A DNA stretch of 9,746 nt from an uncultured Altererythrobacter sp. (GTDB taxonomy: Bacteria; Pseudomonadota; Alphaproteobacteria; Sphingomonadales; Sphingomonadaceae): positions 1 through 9,746 of the forward strand of contig CAMPGP010000059.1 in NCBI GenBank assembly GCA_946885545.1. The letters run 5' to 3'. Every line of letters starts with the position of its first letter. Positions within the stretch are counted from its first letter, which is position 1. The notes beneath the pieces are model-generated. The model saw nothing but the letters and a program-made list of their open reading frames with translations, was not told where the DNA came from and did not search any database. Shown in pieces: positions 5,781 to 9,746 of this stretch. A program made the position numbers and the translations under genes.

Positions 5781-6572
5781 ATGGCCCGCGACGTAACCTA
5801 TTCATCCTACCTCGATCTCGACCGCATCCTCGCGGCGCAGCACCCTGTTTCGGGCGCGCACGACGAGATGCTGTTCATCGTCGTCCACCAGGCGAGCGAG
5901 CTGTGGCTCAAGCTGTGCCTGCACGAGCTGGAGGCCGCGCGCACCTGCATCGCCGAGGACCGGCTGCGCCCCGCGTTCAAGATGCTCGCCCGCGTCGCAC
6001 GCGCGCAGGGGCAGCTGATCCAGAGCTGGGACGTGCTCTCCACGATGACCCCGCACGATTACTCCACGGTGCGCCCGCATCTCGGCAATTCGAGCGGGTT
6101 CCAGTCGGCGCAGTACCGTTTGATGGAATTCCTCCTCGGCGGGCGCAATCCCGATCATGTCACGAAGCATGAGGCGACCCCCGAAGTCGCCGAGAAGCTG
6201 CGTGCCGAGCTCGCGCGGCCGAGCATCTACCTCGAAACGATCCGCCTGCTCGCCAAGCGCGGCTTCGCGATTCCGGCCGAGGTGCTCGAACGCGAGCACG
6301 CCGCGCCGTGGGAGCATTCGCCGGAGGTCGAGGCGGCCTGGGCCGAAGTCTACCGCAACCCGAAGGACCAGTGGGACCTCTACGAGCTGGCCGAGAAGCT
6401 GGTCGACCTCGAATACCATTTCCAGCGCTGGCGCTTCGGGCACCTCAAGACGGTCGAACGGATCATCGGCTTCAAGAAGGGCACCGGCGGTACGCCGGGC
6501 GTGCCCTACCTCGAAGGCGTGTTGAAGCAGGCGTTCTTCCCCGAACTCCTCAGCGTGCGGACGGCGATCTGA
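5781..6572 (+). CDS. kynA: Tryptophan 2,3-dioxygenase
   Basis: This 263-residue haem enzyme oxidises L-tryptophan to N-formylkynurenine, the first step of the kynurenine pathway. All key residues line up with the Xanthomonas campestris enzyme at a constant offset of 19: F32 and active-site base H36 in LFIVVHQ, Y94 and R98 in HDYSTVRPHLG, haem ligand H221 in RFGHLKTVERIIG, and T235 in KKGTGGT. The numbering of the reference enzyme is from memory. The ATG at 5781 gives a slightly short N-terminus that begins directly at the conserved YSSYLDLDRIL segment, and only a weak AGGGCGGCAGG precedes it. The stop overlaps the kynU start as TGATG, so the two are translationally coupled. The 36-base gap from the DUF4112 gene is short, so read-through from that gene is possible; no regulator of the pathway lies in the window. 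Confidence 0.96.
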   Translation: MARDVTYSSYLDLDRILAAQHPVSGAHDEMLFIVVHQASELWLKLCLHELEAARTCIAEDRLRPAFKMLARVARAQGQLIQSWDVLSTMTPHDYSTVRPHLGNSSGFQSAQYRLMEFLLGGRNPDHVTKHEATPEVAEKLRAELARPSIYLETIRLLAKRGFAIPAEVLEREHAAPWEHSPEVEAAWAEVYRNPKDQWDLYELAEKLVDLEYHFQRWRFGHLKTVERIIGFKKGTGGTPGVPYLEGVLKQAFFPELLSVRTAI

Positions 6573-7789
6573 TGCTGGGTCGCGCGCGCGAACTCGACGC
6601 CGCCGACCCGCTGACGGCATATCGCGAGCGGTTCGACCTGCCCGAAGGCGTGATCTACCTCGACGGAAATTCGCTCGGCGCGCTGCCCAAGGCGACGCCG
6701 GAGCGGGTCGCCAGCGTAGTGCGCGGCGAATGGGGCGATGGCCTCATCCGCAGCTGGAACAGCGCCGACTGGATCGGCATGCCGCAACGCATTGGCGGCA
6801 AGATTGCCCCGTTGATCGGGGCCGAGACGGACGAGGTGATCGCTGCCGACAGCACCAGCGTGAACCTGTTCAAGCTGATCGCCGCGGCGCTGGCGATGCG
6901 TCCCGGCCGCAAGGTCATCCTCAGCGAGCCGGGCAACTTCCCGACCGACCTCTACATGATCGCCGGGCTCGAGGCGCAGGGTCTTGCCGAGCGACGCCTG
7001 ACCCCGCGCGAGCATATCGCGGAAGCTTTGGACGAGGACGTCGCGCTGCTGCTGCTGACCCACGTCCACTACAAGACCGGCGAAGTGTTCGACATGGCCG
7101 CGCTCACCCGCGCCGCGCACGAAGCGGGCGCGCTGGTGCTTTGGGACCTGTCGCACAGCGCGGGCGCGATCCCGGTCGAGCTCGACGCCTGTGAGGCGGA
7201 TTTCGCGGTGGGCTGCGGTTACAAGTACCTCAACGGAGGCCCCGGCGCACCGGCCTTCGCCTATGCCGCGCGGCGCCACCACGATGCGCTGGCGCAGCCG
7301 CTCACCGGCTGGATGGGCCATGCCGCGCCCTTCGCCTTCTCCGACGACTACGCGCCCGCGCCGGGCGTCGGCCGGCTGCTGTGCGGCACCCCGCCGATCC
7401 TCGGCCTCGCCGCGCTCGAATGCGGGGTGGACCTGGCGGCCGAGATCGGTGTCGACCGGCTGGCGGAAAAATCGCGCAAGCTTTCCGAATTCTTCCGCCA
7501 GTGCCTCGGCGAACAGGGCGTCGCGCTCGATCTCGTCAGCCCGACCGACCCGGCGCAGCGCGGCAGCCAGCTATCGTTCCGCCACCCGGAGGCCTACGCG
7601 ATCTGCCAGGCGCTCATCGCCCGCGGCGTGATCGGCGACTTCCGCGACCCCGACATCCTCCGCCTCGGCTTCGCCCCCGCCTACCTGCGCTTCGCCGACA
7701 TCGCCGAAGCCGCGCGGCACCTGGCCGAGGTGCTGGCAAGCGGCGAATGGGAGCGCGCGGAATTCAGCGAGCGGGCGGCGGTTACCTAG
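6572..7789 (+). CDS. kynU: Kynureninase
   Basis: The 405-residue product is a fold-type I PLP enzyme that splits L-kynurenine into anthranilate and L-alanine, step 3 of the pathway. Visible motifs are YLDGNSLG (29-36), the cofactor-phosphate region DSTSVNLFK (93-101), EPGNFPTDLYM, LLLTHVHYKTGE (159-171), the PLP-ring contact D192 in WDLSHSAGA, and the Schiff-base lysine K218 in CGYKYLNGGPGAPAF. A GTPPILGLAALE segment follows, as in the family. Length is normal. The ATG at 6572 overlaps the kynA stop by one base, which fixes the start; the longer in-frame opening upstream lies inside kynA. The formamidase gene kynB, which would convert N-formylkynurenine to kynurenine, does not follow: the next gene is an unrelated transporter after 168 bases. 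Confidence 0.96.
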   Translation: MLGRARELDAADPLTAYRERFDLPEGVIYLDGNSLGALPKATPERVASVVRGEWGDGLIRSWNSADWIGMPQRIGGKIAPLIGAETDEVIAADSTSVNLFKLIAAALAMRPGRKVILSEPGNFPTDLYMIAGLEAQGLAERRLTPREHIAEALDEDVALLLLTHVHYKTGEVFDMAALTRAAHEAGALVLWDLSHSAGAIPVELDACEADFAVGCGYKYLNGGPGAPAFAYAARRHHDALAQPLTGWMGHAAPFAFSDDYAPAPGVGRLLCGTPPILGLAALECGVDLAAEIGVDRLAEKSRKLSEFFRQCLGEQGVALDLVSPTDPAQRGSQLSFRHPEAYAICQALIARGVIGDFRDPDILRLGFAPAYLRFADIAEAARHLAEVLASGEWERAEFSERAAVT

Positions 7790-7957
7790 GGCCTGTCATG
7801 GTTGGGATGCTGGCCTCACGCGACAGTGCTTGCGTTGAATCGGAGGTTCCGCAATAGGCCCGGCTTCGACGGACTCGCGTTGCGCGAGTGGCTCGGCCCG
7901 GCGCCTATCCCCGGGACAATCCGGCAGCATCTGCCGTTGATCGTATCTGGACTTCTC
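7790..7957. promoter_or_regulatory. Leader region upstream of the SulP gene
   Basis: The 168 bases hold no convincing gene. A 19-codon frame at 7798-7857 has AGGG six bases upstream, but its product is not recognisable. There is a strong Shine-Dalgarno-like GGAGG at 7842-7846 with no ATG, GTG or TTG at a useful distance after it. A perfect seven-base stem, ACTCGCG (7873-7879) and CGCGAGT (7883-7889) around TTG, sits about 70 bases before the transporter start and has no T-run after it. A promoter for the transporter probably lies here, but I cannot place it. Confidence 0.35.
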
Positions 7958-9442
7958 ATGACTGTTTTCGCCACGCTTCGCCGCGATTGGCTCGCCAATC
8001 CTCGTTCGGAGATATTGGCCGGCGTCGTCGTTGCGCTCGCGCTCATTCCCGAAGCCATCGGCTTTTCGATCATTGCCGGGGTCGATCCGCGCGTCGGGCT
8101 TTATGCCTCTGTCGCCATCGCGATCATCATTTCGTTCACTGGTGGGCGGCCAGGAATGATCTCGGCGGCGACTGCCGCCGTCGCGGTCCTCGTTGTCCCC
8201 TTGGTGCGCAACCATGGCGTCGAGTATCTTTTTGCCGCCACGATCCTGATGGGCATGCTCCAGATCGTGGCCGGACTGTTGCGGCTGGACCTGCTGATGC
8301 AGTTCGTGTCGCGCTCGGTCATCACCGGCTTCGTCAATGCTTTGGCGATCCTGATCTTCATGGCGCAGCTGCCGCAGCTTACCGGTGTGACGTGGCAGGC
8401 CTATGCGATGATCGCTGGCGGCCTTGCGATAATCTACCTGCTGCCACGGTTCACGACCGTCGTTCCCGCTCCGCTGGTGGCCATCGTCGTGCTGACCGGC
8501 TTGGCGATCTGGAGCGGCGCACCGGTAAACACTGTTGCCGACATGGGCGATCTTCCCGAGGGCCTGCCCAGCCTGATCTGGCCAAATGTTCCACTGACAT
8601 GGGAGACCCTGGCGATCATCGCGCCTTTTTCGGCGGCGATGGCCGCGGTGGGGTTGCTCGAATCCTTGCTGACCGCGCAAATAGTGGATGACATGACCGA
8701 CACCGGCTCCGACAAGCGCCGGGAATGCGCTGGGCAGGGAAGCGCCAACATTGCCGCCGCGTTGGTCGGCGGGATGGGTGGCTGTGCGATGATCGGACAG
8801 TCCGTCATCAATGTTACCTCAGGAGGCAAAGGTCGACTGTCGACCTTCACCTCCGGCGCGGTGCTTCTGTTCCTGCTGGCGGTGCTTGGCCCCTACGTCG
8901 GCCAAGTACCCATGCCCGCGCTCGTTGCGATCATGATTATGGTCTCGATCGGCACCTTCAGCTGGAACTCGATTCCCAACCTTCGGCGACATCCATGGCC
9001 GTCATCAGTGGTGATGCTGACCACGGTTGCGGTAGTCGTCGGCACGCATGATCTGTCGCTGGGGGTGCTGGCAGGCGTTCTGCTGTCGGGTATTTTCTTC
9101 ACAGGAAAGGTGCAGCGAATGTTTGGGGTGGAGCGAACACTCTCGGTCGATGGACAGACTGCACACTACCGCGTGGAGGGGCAAATCTTCTTCGCCTCGG
9201 TAGATCGATTCTTGCGGGCGATGGATGTTCAGGAAACGGCGTCCCATATCTCTATCGACATGACCCGGGCCCACTTCTGGGACATTTCCGGGGTCGCCGC
9301 ACTCGACAAGATCATTGCGAGACTGCGGCGCGATGGTCGCACCGTCGAGGTAGTCGGCTACAACCGGGCAAGCGCCGACATCGTGGATCGGTTTGCGTTG
9401 CATGACAAAACCGGCGTCGAGCTGGGGATCGTTCCGCACTGA
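7958..9442 (+). CDS. SulP-family anion permease with C-terminal STAS domain
   Basis: The 494-residue product has the SulP/SLC26 layout. The N-terminal signature is [24 protein letters not shown] (about residues 28-51, first substrate-binding helix region), followed by many hydrophobic segments consistent with the 14-helix fold. A second conserved block is [27 protein letters not shown], and the STAS domain covers about residues 400-490 with D442-I-S444-G445, the position phosphorylated in SpoIIAA-like STAS proteins. SulP proteins carry sulfate, bicarbonate or dicarboxylates; the substrate here cannot be told. The ATG at 7958 follows TGGA at a spacing of about six bases and starts eight residues before the conserved [11 protein letters not shown]. 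In-frame codons back to 7802 give an arginine- and proline-rich stretch unlike the family. G+C is lower than in the genes to its left. Confidence 0.9.
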   Translation: MTVFATLRRDWLANPRSEILAGVVVALALIPEAIGFSIIAGVDPRVGLYASVAIAIIISFTGGRPGMISAATAAVAVLVVPLVRNHGVEYLFAATILMGMLQIVAGLLRLDLLMQFVSRSVITGFVNALAILIFMAQLPQLTGVTWQAYAMIAGGLAIIYLLPRFTTVVPAPLVAIVVLTGLAIWSGAPVNTVADMGDLPEGLPSLIWPNVPLTWETLAIIAPFSAAMAAVGLLESLLTAQIVDDMTDTGSDKRRECAGQGSANIAAALVGGMGGCAMIGQSVINVTSGGKGRLSTFTSGAVLLFLLAVLGPYVGQVPMPALVAIMIMVSIGTFSWNSIPNLRRHPWPSSVVMLTTVAVVVGTHDLSLGVLAGVLLSGIFFTGKVQRMFGVERTLSVDGQTAHYRVEGQIFFASVDRFLRAMDVQETASHISIDMTRAHFWDISGVAALDKIIARLRRDGRTVEVVGYNRASADIVDRFALHDKTGVELGIVPH

Positions 9443-9449
9443 CCTGAAC

Positions 9450-9474
9450 GTCTGTTACGAGGTTGCTAACGGAC
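9450..9474 (+). terminator. Possible terminator after the SulP gene
   Basis: GTCTGTTA (9450-9457) pairs with TAACGGAC (9467-9474) over all eight positions if one G-U pair is allowed, with a nine-base loop. It begins eight bases after the stop codon. Only ATTT follows, so as an intrinsic terminator it is weak. Confidence 0.35.
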
Positions 9475-9610
9475 ATTTCCGAATTCGCTGTCCTACATGA
9501 CTAATGGCGTGGCAGCACCAGTCCATGAGTGCCGCCAACCCAATCGCTGCAGGATTCGCGAAGGTGACACCGGAGCACCCGAAACGCTACTCAAGCTCCT
9601 GGTTTTTTGA

Positions 9611-9637
9611 CGAAAAGTCGGCCGCCGAAGTTTTTCG
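9611..9637. terminator. Possible bidirectional terminator in the tail
   Basis: An outer stem CGAAAA (9611-9616) / TTTTCG (9632-9637) encloses an inner stem TCGG (9618-9621) / CCGA (9625-9628) with loop CCG. The A-tract on one side and T-tract on the other fit an intrinsic terminator read from either strand. On the minus strand it would lie about 30 bases after the stop at 9669. The G:C-rich core is short, so this is tentative. Confidence 0.25.
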
Positions 9638-9746
9638 AAACACCCCGGTCTGTGGTCCACCGCGCCGCTCACGTTTGGCTCAGGGTGAGCTGAAAATGGT
9701 GCTTCGCCGCGACCCGGCGCGCAGCGACCTTACGGGTCGTGAGCAC

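Larger units (their letters stand above)
9443..9746. other. Unassigned 3' tail
   Basis: No recognisable gene. A plus-strand frame is open from ATG 9504 (or ATG 9525) through the right edge, at least 74 codons from 9525, but neither start has a Shine-Dalgarno sequence and the product (for example the segment SSSWFFDEKSAAEVF) is not familiar. A separate 37-codon plus frame covers 9497-9610. On the minus strand a frame entering from the right edge stops at 9669-9671 after 25 codons and could be the end of a gene lying outside the window. G+C appears lower than in the kyn region for 9443-9640. Confidence 0.4.

Noticed and set aside
7802..7957. N-terminal extension of the SulP protein from a TTG
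   Set aside because: The extra 52 residues are rich in R and P and unlike SulP N-termini, and the ATG at 7958 places the conserved segment correctly.
7796..8680. 294-codon minus-strand frame opposite the SulP gene
   Set aside because: The product is mostly D, R, Q and H residues, the usual mirror of a hydrophobic membrane protein, with no family features.
1..9746. CRISPR array, tRNA, rRNA or complete insertion sequence
   Set aside because: On reading through I saw no regularly spaced repeats, no tRNA-like cloverleaf with CCA end, no rRNA signature and no transposase motif or terminal inverted repeats.

Overview
The window looks like a piece of chromosome from an alphaproteobacterium, most likely a sphingomonad of the Erythrobacter type. 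The reasons are the high G+C with GC-ending codons, a DksA that keeps only one of the four zinc-finger cysteines, and the order RidA / glycerophosphodiester phosphodiesterase / FemAB-like acyltransferase. The taxonomic call is recognition from memory, not a search. Ten protein genes are well supported, nine on the plus strand and one on the minus strand. I see no tRNA, rRNA, CRISPR array or intact insertion sequence.

Left block (1-2508): the 3' end of a RidA-family gene overlaps a glycerophosphodiester phosphodiesterase gene. That gene overlaps a FemAB-like N-acyltransferase gene by 4 bases, so the three form a tight operon. It ends tail to tail, with a 4-base stop overlap, against a small Sel1-repeat gene on the minus strand.

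Middle block (2509-3763): a 283-base divergent intergenic region with several dyads lies between the Sel1 gene and a dksA-like gene. The dksA-like gene is followed by a PilZ-domain gene with an intact c-di-GMP-binding signature. Two second-messenger responders, for ppGpp and c-di-GMP, are therefore neighbours.

Third block (3816-7789): a lipoprotein solute-binding protein of the peptide/nickel family with no permease beside it, a DUF4112 membrane protein, then kynA (tryptophan 2,3-dioxygenase) and kynU (kynureninase) overlapping by one base. The kynA/kynU pair supplies steps 1 and 3 of tryptophan to anthranilate. The formamidase for step 2 is not in the window.

Right block (7790-9746): a 168-base gap leads to a SulP-type anion transporter with a C-terminal STAS domain. 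This gene has visibly lower G+C and different codon choice from its neighbours. The last 304 bases hold no gene I can recognise, only two weak terminator-like dyads and open frames running off the edge.

I did not find a convincing new multi-gene system. The points most worth a second look are the overlapping, mutually exclusive hairpins upstream of dksA, the compositional change at the sulP gene and its tail, and the orphan binding-protein/DUF4112 pair.
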